A DNA stretch of 64,000 bases from DASWOJ01 sp964242415 (GTDB lineage: Bacteria; Pseudomonadota; Alphaproteobacteria; Acetobacterales; Acetobacteraceae), in contig CAXTAT010000001.1 in assembly GCA_964242415.1 (NCBI GenBank), positions 62,001 through 126,000 on the forward strand. The letters are read 5' to 3'. Below are positions 30,793 through 39,921 of this stretch, piece after piece. The notes under the pieces were generated by a model. It did not search any database and had not been told where the DNA came from. It was given only the letters and a program-made list of their open reading frames with translations. Positions within the stretch are counted from its first letter, which is position 1; each line of letters opens with the position of its first letter. The position numbers were made by a program, and so were the translations under genes.

Positions 30793-32091
30793 TCAGAACT
30801 CCCGCAGCACGTCGCGCAAGGTGCCGCCCTCGTAACGGGTCCGCACCAGCCCGCGGCGCTGCAGCGCGGGCACCAGGCCCTCCGTGATCTCCACCACCAC
30901 CCGGCGGCTCGAACGCTGGAAGGGCGTGCTGACCAGGAAGCCGTCGCCGCCGATCGCCTCCATCGCCGCCTCCATCTTGTCCGCGACCTCCTCTGGCGTT
31001 CCCACCATCTGCAGCCCGCCATCATACCGCTCGGAGGCGAGCTGGCGCAGCGTCTTGCCGCTGCCCCATTGCGCGAACTTGTCCAGCGAACCCTGCTCCC
31101 CGTTGGTGGTGAGCGGCGGCAGCTCGCGGTCCAGGTCGAATTGGGAGAAGTCGATGTCCGTCACCGTGCCGATGGCGGCCAGGCCCGCCTCGATGAAGGC
31201 CGGGGAACCCACCATGCGGCGGTACTTGGACCATGCGTCCTCCGTGGTTTCGCCGATCACCGGATAGACCAGGAACAGCACCTTGATGCTGTCCGGGTCC
31301 CGTCCGGCCGCGGCGGCGCGGGCCCGCACGTCGTCACGGTAGCTCTTCATGCCGGCATGGCCGTTGGCGGTGGCGATGATGCTGTCGGCGGTGCGGGCGG
31401 CGAACTCCCGCCCGCGCGGGGAGCCGCCGGCCTGCACGAAGGTCGGCCGCCCCTGCGGCGAGCGCACGGTGTTGAGCGGGCCGCGGCAGCGGAAGAACTT
31501 GCCCTCGAAATGGATCGGCTTGACCTTGGTGTGATCGGCATAGGTGCCGGTCGCGCGGTCCATCACCACGGCGTCCGGCGCCCAGGAGTCGAACAGCCGG
31601 CACACCAGCTCCACATACTCGTCCGCCATGGCGTAGCGCTGCTCGCGCGGCGGCAGTTCGTCCATGCCGAAATTCTGCGCCGCGGCGTCCTCGCCCGAGG
31701 TCACAATGTTCCAGCCGAACCGCCCGCCGGCGATGTGGTCGAGCGTGGAGGCCAGCCGGGCCAGCATGAACGGCGGATAGGCCATGGTGGACATGGTTGC
31801 CACCACCCCCATCCGGCTGGTCGCCGCCGCGATCATGGCGGCGAGCGGCATCGGATCATGCTTGGGCGCCTGCAGGGCGTGCTTGAGCGTCGCCTCCGAC
31901 GTGCCGCGCCAGGCTTCGGACACCATCAGCGTGTCCTCCAGCATGATGTAGTCGAAGCAGGCGCGCTCCATTGCCTGCGCCATCTCGACGTAGAACTTGC
32001 CGTCCCAGGGCGACGTCGGCGGCGCGTACGGGTGGTCCCACTCGCCGGCAGAGAAGTTGCAGAACCAGGCGAGGTGGAAGCGGTTGGGCAT
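30793..32091 (-). CDS. LLM-class flavin-dependent monooxygenase, NtaA/SnaA/DszA type
   Basis: A 432-residue FMNH2-dependent monooxygenase, typical in length for the NtaA/SnaA/DszA branch of the luciferase-like family. Features are FHLAWFCNFSAGEWDHPY, YIMLEDTLMVSEAW, TLDHIAGGRFGWNIVTSGE and PTFVQAGGSPRGREFAARTA. It needs reduced flavin from a separate reductase, which is not adjacent. The ATG at 32089-32091 (MPNRF) is chosen because the upstream open frame runs into the MITE-like element. Substrates in this branch include chelators and organosulfur compounds. Confidence 0.88.
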   Translation of the reverse strand: MPNRFHLAWFCNFSAGEWDHPYAPPTSPWDGKFYVEMAQAMERACFDYIMLEDTLMVSEAWRGTSEATLKHALQAPKHDPMPLAAMIAAATSRMGVVATMSTMAYPPFMLARLASTLDHIAGGRFGWNIVTSGEDAAAQNFGMDELPPREQRYAMADEYVELVCRLFDSWAPDAVVMDRATGTYADHTKVKPIHFEGKFFRCRGPLNTVRSPQGRPTFVQAGGSPRGREFAARTADSIIATANGHAGMKSYRDDVRARAAAAGRDPDSIKVLFLVYPVIGETTEDAWSKYRRMVGSPAFIEAGLAAIGTVTDIDFSQFDLDRELPPLTTNGEQGSLDKFAQWGSGKTLRQLASERYDGGLQMVGTPEEVADKMEAAMEAIGGDGFLVSTPFQRSSRRVVVEITEGLVPALQRRGLVRTRYEGGTLRDVLREF

Positions 32092-32118
32092 GGGCGGTCT
32101 CCGGATTCGTTCTCTTGC

Positions 32119-32333
32119 GGCGTTGTTGCGTGGATCAGCAGTTGAGCCTGGAGCGGCCATTGCGCGATTTCGGCAAGGTAACCTTCGTCGCAGGCAAGCG
32201 TAGCTGGCAAGCGCTCGCAACAACTCGGAACATTCGCCTAACCCGGAATGATCTATGCCATTCTACGTCCAAGACGTGCGTCTGGCGCAGCTCACGGCAT
32301 CGACGGCCTCACGGATCGTCCATGCCACAACGC
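32119..32333. repeat. MITE-like 215 bp dispersed element, copy 2
   Basis: Inverted relative to copy 1 (1215-1429) and of equal length. Termini are ggcgttgttgcgtggatcag on the left and the degenerate gtccatgccacaacgctga on the right. It lies between the divergent-facing edges of the monooxygenase gene start and the urocanate hydratase gene end, and fills that gap. Confidence 0.75.
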
Positions 32334-32345
32334 TGACGGGGCGGC

Positions 32346-34016
32346 TCACGCGCGTTGCTCCAGGGACGGGAGGACGAGGCCCTGCTCGCGGGCGCACGCG
32401 ATGGCGGCCTCATAGCCTGCGTCGGCGTGGCGCATGACGCCGGTGGCCGGGTCGTTCCACAGCACCCGGGCCAGGCGGCGGGCCGCATCGGGCGTTCCGT
32501 CCGCCACGATCACCATGCCCGCATGCTGGCTGAACCCCATGCCGACGCCGCCGCCATGATGCAGGGACACCCAGGTGGCGCCCGACGCCGTGTTCAGCAG
32601 CGCGTTCAGCAGCGGCCAGTCGGACACCGCGTCCGATCCGTCCGCCATGGCCTCCGTCTCGCGGTTCGGGCTGGCGACGGAGCCGCTGTCCAGGTGGTCG
32701 CGCCCAATGACGATCGGAGCCTTGAGTTCCCCCCTCGCCACCATCTCGTTGAACGCGAGACCAAGGCGGTGCCGGTCCCCAAGTCCCACCCAGCAGATGC
32801 GCGCCGGCAACCCTTGGAACCGGATGCGGCTGCGCGCCATGTCGAGCCAGCCGTGCAGATGCGGGTTGTCCGGCAGCAGCTCCTTCACCTTGGCGTCGGT
32901 GCGATAGATGTCCTCCGGGTCGCCGGATAGCGCGACCCAGCGGAACGGCCCGATCCCGCGGCAGAATAGCGGGCGGATGTAGGCCGGAACGAAGCCCGGG
33001 AAGTCGAAGGCGTCGCCGACCCCCTCATCCAGCGCCATCTGGCGAATGTTGTTGCCATAATCGACGGTGGGCACGCCCATGCGGTGGAAATCGAGCATGG
33101 CGCGGACCTGCTCGGCCATGGACCGCTTGGCCTCGCGCGCCACCCCGGCGCCGTCGGCGTCCCGGCGCTTCTCCCATTCGGCCACCGTCCAGCCGCGTGG
33201 CAGGTAGCCGTTCACCGGGTCGTGCGCGGATGTCTGGTCGGTGACGCAGTCCGGCCGGACGCCCCGCCGCACCAGCTCGGGGAAGACATCGGCGGCGTTG
33301 CCCAGCAGCGCGACCGAGACCGGCTTCCGCTCGGTGCACGACCGCTCGATGATCGTCAGCGCCTCCGCCAAGTCACGCGCCTGGACATCCACGTATCCGG
33401 TGGCAAGCCGCATCTCGATCCGGCTTGGCTGGCATTCCACCGCCAGGCAGGACGCGCCGGCCATCACGGCGGCGAGCGGCTGGGCGCCGCCCATGCCGCC
33501 CAGCCCGGCCGTCAGGATCCAGCGTCCCGCCAGGCTGCCGCGGTGGTGCTGCCGCCCCATCTCCACGAACGTCTCGTAGGTGCCCTGAACGATGCCCTGG
33601 CTGCCGATGTAGATCCACGACCCGGCCGTCATCTGGCCGTACATCATCAGCCCCTTGCGATCGAGCGCGTTGAAGTGCTCCCACGTCGCCCAGTGCGGCA
33701 CCAGGTTGGAGTTGGCGATCAGCACGCGCGGGGCGTCCGCATGGGTGCGGAACACGCCAACCGGCTTGCCGGACTGCACCAGCAGCGTCTCGTCCGCCTC
33801 CAGGTTGCGCAGGGAGGCAACGATGCGGTCGAAAGCTCCCCAGTCGCGCGCCGCACGGCCGATCCCGCCATAGACGACGAGTTCGCCGAGCCGCTCCGCC
33901 ACCTCCGGGTCCAGGTTGTTCATCAGCATCCGCAGCGGCGCCTCCGTCAGCCAGCTCTTGGCCTGCAATGCGGTGCCGCGGTCGGCGCGGATGACGCGGC
34001 TGTTCTGCCTGTCCAT
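32346..34016 (-). CDS. hutU: urocanate hydratase HutU
   Basis: A 556-residue NAD-dependent enzyme that hydrates urocanate to imidazolonepropionate in histidine degradation. Length and motifs match the family: VIRADRGTALQAKSWLTEA, YGGIGRAARDWGAFD, LTAGLGGMGGAQPLA (NAD loop), TDQTSAHDPVNGYLP and FCRGIGPFRWVALSGD. The ATG at 34014-34016 gives the standard MDRQNSRVIRADRG start. No hutH, hutI or hutG is in the window, so the gene stands alone here. Confidence 0.96.
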   Translation of the reverse strand: MDRQNSRVIRADRGTALQAKSWLTEAPLRMLMNNLDPEVAERLGELVVYGGIGRAARDWGAFDRIVASLRNLEADETLLVQSGKPVGVFRTHADAPRVLIANSNLVPHWATWEHFNALDRKGLMMYGQMTAGSWIYIGSQGIVQGTYETFVEMGRQHHRGSLAGRWILTAGLGGMGGAQPLAAVMAGASCLAVECQPSRIEMRLATGYVDVQARDLAEALTIIERSCTERKPVSVALLGNAADVFPELVRRGVRPDCVTDQTSAHDPVNGYLPRGWTVAEWEKRRDADGAGVAREAKRSMAEQVRAMLDFHRMGVPTVDYGNNIRQMALDEGVGDAFDFPGFVPAYIRPLFCRGIGPFRWVALSGDPEDIYRTDAKVKELLPDNPHLHGWLDMARSRIRFQGLPARICWVGLGDRHRLGLAFNEMVARGELKAPIVIGRDHLDSGSVASPNRETEAMADGSDAVSDWPLLNALLNTASGATWVSLHHGGGVGMGFSQHAGMVIVADGTPDAARRLARVLWNDPATGVMRHADAGYEAAIACAREQGLVLPSLEQRA

Positions 34017-34039
34017 GGCCTGCTCCTCCTCATTGGCCG

Positions 34040-34197
34040 CGCCAGAGCCCAAAACGGCACAGATCATGTCAGATCGGGCGATTTTTCCGGATTGTTGCGA
34101 AATCTTATCAGCTACGCCTCACCTACGCCGAAGGTATCCTGCCGAAATCCCCCAATATCCCCTCCAGGCTCGACTGCTGATCCATGCAATAACGCCC
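34040..34197. repeat. MITE-like element, copy 3, left end missing
   Basis: Aligns with the middle and right part of copy 1: ttgcgaaatcttatcagcta then cgcctcacctacgccgaagg, ending atccatgcaataacgcc. The left terminal repeat is absent or unrecognisable. It borders the start of hutU. Confidence 0.6.
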
Positions 34198-34556
34198 CAG
34201 GTGCGTTTGCGATCCGCTGCAACACGGGCAAGGCGACCGGATCGAGCGTCTCGGCCTGCTCGACCACCAGGACGATGCAGCCCTGCATCCCCCGGCGCTC
34301 CTCGACGAGGCGTACCACGTCGGCGCGTCCTCACCCCCCGTCCAGGCCCATTTGGATCAGGATACGCTGCAAGGCCAGAGGCGAAGGCTGTGCCTCCTCG
34401 CCGGCATCGAGTGAGTCTGCCATCGCATCACGTCCAAAACGCAGACTACATGACACAGCAAACTTCTGCTTCAGCACACTTGAGCATGTTTGGTGTCTCC
34501 ACTTGCACCGAACATGCTCTAGACCGCACTGCACGCGTAGTGATGGAGCTTCCAGG
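34198..34556. other. gene-free stretch with a possible coding remnant
   Basis: On the minus strand a short frame reads CIVLVVEQAETLDPVALPVL, which looks like a Walker B-containing piece of an AAA-type ATPase, but no Walker A or continuation was found. The right part (about 34450-34556) is the leader of the small exported protein, with GGAG before its ATG. Confidence 0.3.
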
Positions 34557-34904
34557 ATGAAACGTCTCGCCTCGATCGCCTGCCTCGCCACCCTGACCGC
34601 TGCGCCGGCAACCCTGTCGCCAGCCTGGGCGCAGTCGGGCACGGCCATGCAGGTGTACGGCCCCGGCACGGCGAGCTGCGCCACCTACCTGCAGGACCGC
34701 TCGCTGCGCATCAACGCGGATGGCTGGATCCTGGGCTTCTGGACCGGCAGCAACCGCACTGCCGAGGATCACAGCGTCGGGCAGTCCACCGACAGCCGCG
34801 GCATCGTCGGCGAGGTCGCCCGGCGGTGCCGCGACCAGCCCTCGGCCTCGCTGTTCCAGACGGCGAAGGAGGTTTACGACAAGCTGAAGGCGGAGCACCG
34901 CTAA
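34557..34904 (+). CDS. small exported protein, unknown function
   Basis: A 115-residue protein with a signal peptide (KRLASIACLATLTAAPATLS, cleavage likely after AWA). The mature part has two Cys (SCATYL and RRCRDQP), which could form one disulfide, and the patterns ADGWILGFWTGSNRTAE and TDSRGIVGEVARRC. Similar small periplasmic proteins of the HdeA/Rap1a-like kind share the W-GF-TG-N and spaced Cys pattern. The function is not known. Confidence 0.7.
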   Translation: MKRLASIACLATLTAAPATLSPAWAQSGTAMQVYGPGTASCATYLQDRSLRINADGWILGFWTGSNRTAEDHSVGQSTDSRGIVGEVARRCRDQPSASLFQTAKEVYDKLKAEHR

Positions 34905-35428
34905 CGCCGCCGCCGCACCCCGTTGATCGCAGCGGCGAGCGATGCGCCGTATTGCTCCAGGTCCATGCCGCGCGGCGCCGGGCCGCCGATGCGCACGGCG
35001 CGGCTGCGCTGGGACACGCGGACGTTGGCGCGGCTGCCGTCGCGGGTCGGCAGCCGGCCATGCCGGGTCAGGCACAGGGTGGTGAAGACACTGCTGTAAA
35101 GGCCGACCACCTCGGCATGATCGACATGGGTCCAGGGGATCGACGCCTCAATCAGGCCGGGACAACGGAACCCGTCCGGCGTGATCACCAGGTAAGGGAT
35201 CGCCCGGCGCCGCAGCCGGACCGCCATGACCGGCAGCAGGCCGCCCCCAAGCAGCACGAGGAACGCCAGCAAGCCCCACAGCAGCGGGTCGTGCAGCCCG
35301 GCGCCGATCACCAGGACCAGACCCACCAGCCCGGCAGCGAACATGAGCATGCCGAGGGCAAGGAACAGCAGCAGCGGCTTGGGGTCCTCGTAGAACGCCG
35401 TCTCGCCGGCCGGCTCCGGGCTTGTCAT
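34901..35428 (-). CDS. membrane protein with PH-like domain (STM3941 type)
   Basis: A 175-residue inner-membrane protein. Two transmembrane helices lie at about residues 18-40 and 46-68, followed by a basic turn (VRLRRRAIPYLVITPDGF) and a cytoplasmic beta-rich domain (ASIPWTHVDHAEVVGLYSS) resembling bacterial PH domains. Function unknown. Its last codons overlap the end of the converging exported-protein gene by 4 bp. Confidence 0.65.
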   Translation of the reverse strand: MTSPEPAGETAFYEDPKPLLLFLALGMLMFAAGLVGLVLVIGAGLHDPLLWGLLAFLVLLGGGLLPVMAVRLRRRAIPYLVITPDGFRCPGLIEASIPWTHVDHAEVVGLYSSVFTTLCLTRHGRLPTRDGSRANVRVSQRSRAVRIGGPAPRGMDLEQYGASLAAAINGVRRRR

Positions 35429-35601
35429 CGCGGTCCCGGGGCAGGGGTCCCGGCGCAGGCGCGCGTCCGCGGGGGCGGCCCCATGTGCAGGCCCCGCACG
35501 ATGAGCAGCCCGTCCATGATGACGGGAACCGCCCTTGACCCGGACGCGGGCACGCTGACCGTGGTGAGCGTGCTCCCCATCAGCAATGCGTTGGAGGATC
35601 G

Positions 35602-35685
35602 ATGACGCGCCGGCGCCTTCTCGGCCATGCCTGCGCAGTGGCAGGGCTGGCGGTTGCCGGACCGGCCTGCCACGGCCGGCCCTGA
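35602..35685 (+). pseudogene. truncated Tat-signal gene start
   Basis: Reads MTRRRLLGHACAVAGLAVAG and PACHGRP, then stops: a twin-arginine signal or lipoprotein leader without a mature protein. Its ATG overlaps the stop of another frame ending VVSVLPISNALEDR (about 35510-35605), probably the tail of the former upstream gene. Confidence 0.4.
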
Positions 35686-35729
35686 GCTTCTTCGCGCTGC
35701 CTGAGAGCTTGCCTGCCCAGCCTGGACGC

Positions 35730-35858
35730 CTACAGGTGGTCGCCCAGGAATTTCTGCACGAACGGGTTGTAGTTGGCGCCGTCCAGGTCGATGCCCATCG
35801 TCAGCGTCCCATCCAGGTCGATCGCCAGGGATTGCCTGCCGTCCGCGATCACGCAGTT
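35730..35858 (-). pseudogene. C-terminal gene fragment, unidentified
   Basis: A 42-codon frame reading VIADGRQSLAIDLDGTLTMG and GANYNPFVQKFLGDHL-stop. It has the composition of a real protein end, but the upstream part is replaced at about 35858 by the histidine kinase fragment on the other strand. Confidence 0.4.
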
Positions 35859-35861
35859 GAG

Positions 35862-36180
35862 CGATTGTCGCGGATGGTCGTCGAGGGCGCGGCGCGGCTC
35901 GACCACTTGGTGGGGCGGCTGCTCGACCTGGCGCGGGCCGACATGGTGCGCGCCAATCCGCAGGGCGGCCCCGGCACCGCGGTCGGCCCGGTGCTGGCCC
36001 GCGTTGCCGCGCGGTTCCGGGCTGGGGCCTGGCGATCGAGGCCAATGGCGCCGGCATGGCGGCGACCGGGGATGACGCGCTGGAAGCGGTGCTGACCACC
36101 CTGGTCGAGAACGCCGCCACCCACGCGCCGGGCGCCGCCGTGCGCCTGGCCGGGGAGATGCAGGACGGCCGGGTGCCCGC
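35862..36180 (+). pseudogene. sensor histidine kinase fragment, frameshifted
   Basis: The first frame reads GAARLDHLVGRLLDLARADM (dimerisation helix 2). After a frameshift near 36010 the second reads AATGDDALEAVLTTLVENAA and THAPGAAV (N box of the ATPase domain). The phospho-accepting His, G boxes and sensor part are missing. It is one of three neighbouring gene fragments in 35.4-36.2 kb. Confidence 0.6.
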
Positions 36181-36211
36181 ATTACTCAATGAGGCCAGTT
36201 ATCCTCGGCTC

Positions 36212-37162
36212 TCAGGACAGCCAAGTGAACACCGCGACCATTGCAGCGTAGGCCCCGCCGACCAACGCGACGCCACTGGCGCCAGCACGCCCCGCCACAA
36301 GCTCGGACGGCTGCAGCCACCACCTGAGCCGCCGGCTGGTCCAGGGGACCAGGTAGTTCAGCAGGACGATGCTCACCACGTTGCCAATGAACAGTGCCGC
36401 CGGGAACGGAATGCCGGCACGCCCGGTCAGCAGTGGCGTTTGCACGAAGGCGCCGAACAGGAACACGACGGGATACAGCAGCATCAGGACAACCATGTTC
36501 TGCTTCCAGGCAGGCACAGGCGAGCCGCGGGCAGCGCCCGTGACGTCGAACCACTGGTCGAACCCAGTCTGCGCGATCCGGGTGTGGGACTCCTCCGTGA
36601 ACGGCCCGGCCGTCGCAAGAAGCCGCGCCCGTTCAGCGCTGCCCAGCCACGACTGGAGGCTCGCATTCCCATCGAATTTCACGACCGCCAGCCAGTCCTC
36701 CTGGACTCCCGGAATGGGCGGCTCCAGCCGGTAGCCCTGGAACCCCGGCGTCTGTGCCTGCGCCGCGGCGATCCGCTGCTCCCACTGCCGATAGGCCGCC
36801 TCCTGGCCGGGCTTCACGCGGGTCGAGATCACGGCCGACACCGGCGACGGCACCTCGCCCATCCCGTCGCCGGAAACCAGGTGGACGTCGTCCCGCCCGA
36901 CCACCAGCGCCTGGACGATCTCTGTCCGCTCCAGCCGCGCGCTGGACCGCAGCCAGTCCACCGCGGACTGCCGGTCGGCAAAGTGCTGCAGGATCACCCA
37001 GTCCACCTGGGTCGGCGGGCTGGGCGGCAGCACGGTTTGGCGCAGGAAACCCCGGAACCCGGCAACGACCCGGCTCGTCTCGGTCTGCCAGGAGGCGAAG
37101 GCCTCCGCACGCCCGGGCGCCGGGCAGGTCTGGGTGACGATCGTCGTGCCAGCGTCGCTCAT
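36212..37162 (-). CDS. antibiotic biosynthesis monooxygenase-domain membrane protein
   Basis: A 316-residue protein with two ABM-like ferredoxin-fold repeats (about 8-95, TCPAPGRAEAFASWQTETSR; about 105-195, STRVKPGQEAAYRQWEQRIA) followed by three transmembrane helices (about 222-310). This layout occurs as a membrane-tethered ABM family. It starts in the last codons of the molybdenum hydroxylase gene (ATGA overlap at 37159-37162), so it belongs to that operon. A role in quinone or heme-like oxidation is only a family-based guess. Confidence 0.75.
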   Translation of the reverse strand: MSDAGTTIVTQTCPAPGRAEAFASWQTETSRVVAGFRGFLRQTVLPPSPPTQVDWVILQHFADRQSAVDWLRSSARLERTEIVQALVVGRDDVHLVSGDGMGEVPSPVSAVISTRVKPGQEAAYRQWEQRIAAAQAQTPGFQGYRLEPPIPGVQEDWLAVVKFDGNASLQSWLGSAERARLLATAGPFTEESHTRIAQTGFDQWFDVTGAARGSPVPAWKQNMVVLMLLYPVVFLFGAFVQTPLLTGRAGIPFPAALFIGNVVSIVLLNYLVPWTSRRLRWWLQPSELVAGRAGASGVALVGGAYAAMVAVFTWLS

Positions 37163-39921
37163 CCCAGTAGCGCGCGTTCTGGCAGTGCCCGTTCTGGCAG
37201 CGCGCATTCTGGCAATGCGCATTCTGCCGATGCAAGGTCGGCGAAGATGCGGTCCGGCGTCAGCGGCAGGGTCGTGAACCGCACCCCCACCGCGTCGGCG
37301 ATCGCGTTCGCGACTGCCGGGGCGACCGGATTGATGGCGCACTCCCCCTGCGATTTCGCGCCTAAAGGCCCGATCGTGTCGTAGGTGTCGGCGAACATCA
37401 CCTCCGTCCGTGGCGTGTCGGCATAGGCGGGGATGTGGTAGTTGCGGAAGGCGGCGTTCACCACCCGGCCCGCCGCCGAGTGGACCATGTTCTCGGTCAG
37501 CGCCCATCCCAAGCCCATCGCAACCGCCCCGTCGATCTGGCCCCGGCACTGCAGCGGGTTGATCAGCCGGCCGATGTCGGCAGCGTGCACGCTCCGCAGG
37601 ATCTGCACGGCGCCGGTCAGGCGGTTGACCGCGAGGCGGATGCCCTGCGCGTTGAACGCTACCGTGCGCGGCGAGAGGTACGCCTTCCGCTTGGCCTGGA
37701 ACCGGTGGCCCGCAGCCTGGCCCGCCTCGTGCAAGTCAACGAGCGAAAGCCGCCGGTTGCCGCTCGTGACGTACCCGTCCGCCAGGGTCCAGGAAGCCGG
37801 GTCGGTTGCCGTATGCTGCCCGGCGAACTCCAGGATGTTCGCCCGCAGGGCCACCGCCGCCAGCCCGACGGCCTGGCCGGCCACCACGGTGCCGGTGCTG
37901 GCGAACGTGCCGGTGTCGTAGGGCGTGCGGTCGGTGTCGGCGTTGATGATGTCGATGTCCGCCAGCCGCCCGCCCAGGTGCGACGCCGCGATCTGCATGT
38001 GCGAGGTGACGGACCCGTTGCCCATCTCGGTCGAGCCTACGGCGAGGTGGAACCGGCCATCCGGCAGCAGGCCGATCTCGACCCCCGAGCGGTGCTCGGT
38101 CGGCGGCCCGCATTCCAGCATCGCCAGCGCGAAGCCGGTGCCCTCGGCCCACTCGTCGCCCTCGGGCTTCGCGGGTCCCGTACCGTCGGCCAGCGCCGCC
38201 TCGACCAGGTCGATGCACTGGTCAAGCCCGTAGCTGCCAAAACCCACGTCCGACGGGTCGCTCCAGGCGGACTCGATCCAGTCGGTCGGCCTGATCATGT
38301 TCTTGCGGCGGATCGCATAGGCGTCCATGCCGAGCGCCCGTGCCATCTCGTCCATCGCGCACTCGATCGCGAACGTGCTCTGCGACGCGCCGTAGCCACG
38401 GAAGCCGCCGCCCGGGACCAGGTTGGTATAAACCGCGTAACCCATCGCCTTCTTGTTCTCGCAGCGGTACAGGCTCATCGGGCTGCCGAGCGCGGCCCCC
38501 AGGGTTTCCCCGGCGTGGCCGCCATAGGCCCCGGTGTTGGATACCACCCGGATCTCCAGCGCGGTCAACGTGCCGTCCCGCTTCGCGCCCATCTTGACGT
38601 GCGTCGTCATCTGGTGCCGCGTCGTGGCGCTGGTGAACTGCTCCTCCCTCGTGAACTCCAGCTTCACGGGCCTGCCCGTCTTCAGCGCCGCGAGCACGCA
38701 CAGGTCTTCAGTGATCATCTCCTGCTTGCCGCCGAAGCCGCCGCCCACCCGCTCCGTGAAGACGTGCAGATTTCGCGCCTGCAGGCCGAACAGGTGGACG
38801 AGCTTCTTGTGCGTGATGAACGGCGCCTGGGTGCTGGTACGGACATGCACGCGTCCCTCCGTGTCACGCCAGGCGATCGAGCCGTGGGTTTCGAGGTGCG
38901 CGTGCTGCACGCGGGACGTGGAATAGGTTTTCTCGTGGACGGCGTCGGCCTCGGCGAAGCCTGCGGCCACGCTGCCGACCTCGCCATGGATGTCGGTGTA
39001 GATGTTGCCGCGATACTCGCCGCCTTTAGTGTGCAGCACTGGCGCGTCCGGCAACATCGCCTCCACCGGGTCGAACACGGCCGGCAACGGGTCGTACTCG
39101 ACAATCAGCGCCCGGCACCCAGCCTCCGCGGCGCCCTCCGTCTCCGCGACCACCGCCGCCACGCGCTGGCCGACGAAGCGGACGACGCTGTCCAGCATGT
39201 AGGTGTCGTCCGGGTCCACCAGGTGGTCCTCGTGCGTGGCCGTGCTGTAGAGCCGCCGCGGCACATCCTCCCAGGTGAACACCTCGACCACGCCCGGCAC
39301 GGCCAGGGCCGCCATCCGGTCAATGCCGCGGATCGCAGCATGCGCGTGCGGGGAGCGGAGCACCTTCATGTGCAGCATCCCCTCCATGGCCACGTCCATC
39401 GTATATCGGGCGTGGCCGGTGACGATGCCCTGGCTGAAAGGGTTCGGCAGGCTGGCGCCGCAGGCCCTGCCCGCCACATCCGCCTCGGCCGCGACCACGC
39501 CGTGCAGCGCGTCGGTGATCGCGCGGTACCCCGTGCAGCGGCAGAGGTTCCCCTTCAGCGCGCGCGGTAGGTCGTCCCGCTGCTCCGCATCCAGCGACGC
39601 CGCGGTCATGATCATCCCGGCGGTGCAGAAGCCGCACTGGAAGGCTTGCGCGTCCAGGAACGCCTGCTGCATGGGATGCAGCCCGCCGCCCTCGGGCGCG
39701 AGGCCCTGGATGGTGGTCACCGCATGGCCCTCGGCCCGGAACGCGGGCACCAGGCAGGAATGCACGGGTTTGCCGTCCAGCCACACCGTGCACGCCCCGC
39801 AGTCCCCGGAGTCGCAGCCCTTCTTGACGCCGAAAACACCCTGGTCGCGGATGAACGTCCGCAAGCACTGGCCCGGCCGCGGCGTCGCCACGACATCCTT
39901 GCCGTCGATCGTGCAGCTCAT
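37159..39921 (-). CDS. xanthine dehydrogenase-type molybdenum hydroxylase, fused 2Fe-2S and Mo subunits
   Basis: A 920-residue fusion. Residues 1-150 hold two 2Fe-2S clusters (GCDSGDCGACTVWLDGKPVH; QCGFCTAGM and NLCRCTGY). Residues about 160-905 form the Mo-pterin subunit: ERVGGGFGGKQEM (cofactor loop), NLVPGGGFRGYGASQSTFAI and LGAKSQGECAINPVAPAVAN with the catalytic Glu. CO dehydrogenase's active-loop Cys is absent, so a purine, aldehyde or N-heterocycle substrate is more likely. The C-terminus ends in short CALPE/RALPE repeats. It overlaps the FAD subunit gene by ATGA. Confidence 0.9.
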   Translation of the reverse strand: MSCTIDGKDVVATPRPGQCLRTFIRDQGVFGVKKGCDSGDCGACTVWLDGKPVHSCLVPAFRAEGHAVTTIQGLAPEGGGLHPMQQAFLDAQAFQCGFCTAGMIMTAASLDAEQRDDLPRALKGNLCRCTGYRAITDALHGVVAAEADVAGRACGASLPNPFSQGIVTGHARYTMDVAMEGMLHMKVLRSPHAHAAIRGIDRMAALAVPGVVEVFTWEDVPRRLYSTATHEDHLVDPDDTYMLDSVVRFVGQRVAAVVAETEGAAEAGCRALIVEYDPLPAVFDPVEAMLPDAPVLHTKGGEYRGNIYTDIHGEVGSVAAGFAEADAVHEKTYSTSRVQHAHLETHGSIAWRDTEGRVHVRTSTQAPFITHKKLVHLFGLQARNLHVFTERVGGGFGGKQEMITEDLCVLAALKTGRPVKLEFTREEQFTSATTRHQMTTHVKMGAKRDGTLTALEIRVVSNTGAYGGHAGETLGAALGSPMSLYRCENKKAMGYAVYTNLVPGGGFRGYGASQSTFAIECAMDEMARALGMDAYAIRRKNMIRPTDWIESAWSDPSDVGFGSYGLDQCIDLVEAALADGTGPAKPEGDEWAEGTGFALAMLECGPPTEHRSGVEIGLLPDGRFHLAVGSTEMGNGSVTSHMQIAASHLGGRLADIDIINADTDRTPYDTGTFASTGTVVAGQAVGLAAVALRANILEFAGQHTATDPASWTLADGYVTSGNRRLSLVDLHEAGQAAGHRFQAKRKAYLSPRTVAFNAQGIRLAVNRLTGAVQILRSVHAADIGRLINPLQCRGQIDGAVAMGLGWALTENMVHSAAGRVVNAAFRNYHIPAYADTPRTEVMFADTYDTIGPLGAKSQGECAINPVAPAVANAIADAVGVRFTTLPLTPDRIFADLASAECALPECALPERALPERALLG
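37172..37231. repeat. 15 bp tandem repeat, four units
   Basis: The core gttctggca/attctggca recurs at 37176, 37191, 37206 and 37221. It lies in the last codons of the molybdenum hydroxylase gene (CALPE and RALPE units) directly before the coupled ABM gene, the same placement as the repeat at 6395 in the sulfotransferase gene. Confidence 0.8.

Noticed and set aside
33084..34904. 606-codon plus-strand frame ending with the small exported protein
   Set aside because: Only the last 115 codons have coding character and a start with a ribosome site; the rest is antisense to hutU.
35425..36189. Minus-strand 254-codon frame over the fragment region
   Set aside because: It has no family signal and crosses the histidine kinase remnant read clearly on the plus strand.
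37163..37549. Longer start for the ABM protein
   Set aside because: The upstream frame lies wholly inside the molybdenum hydroxylase gene and reads through its tandem repeat; the ATGA overlap is the usual coupled start.
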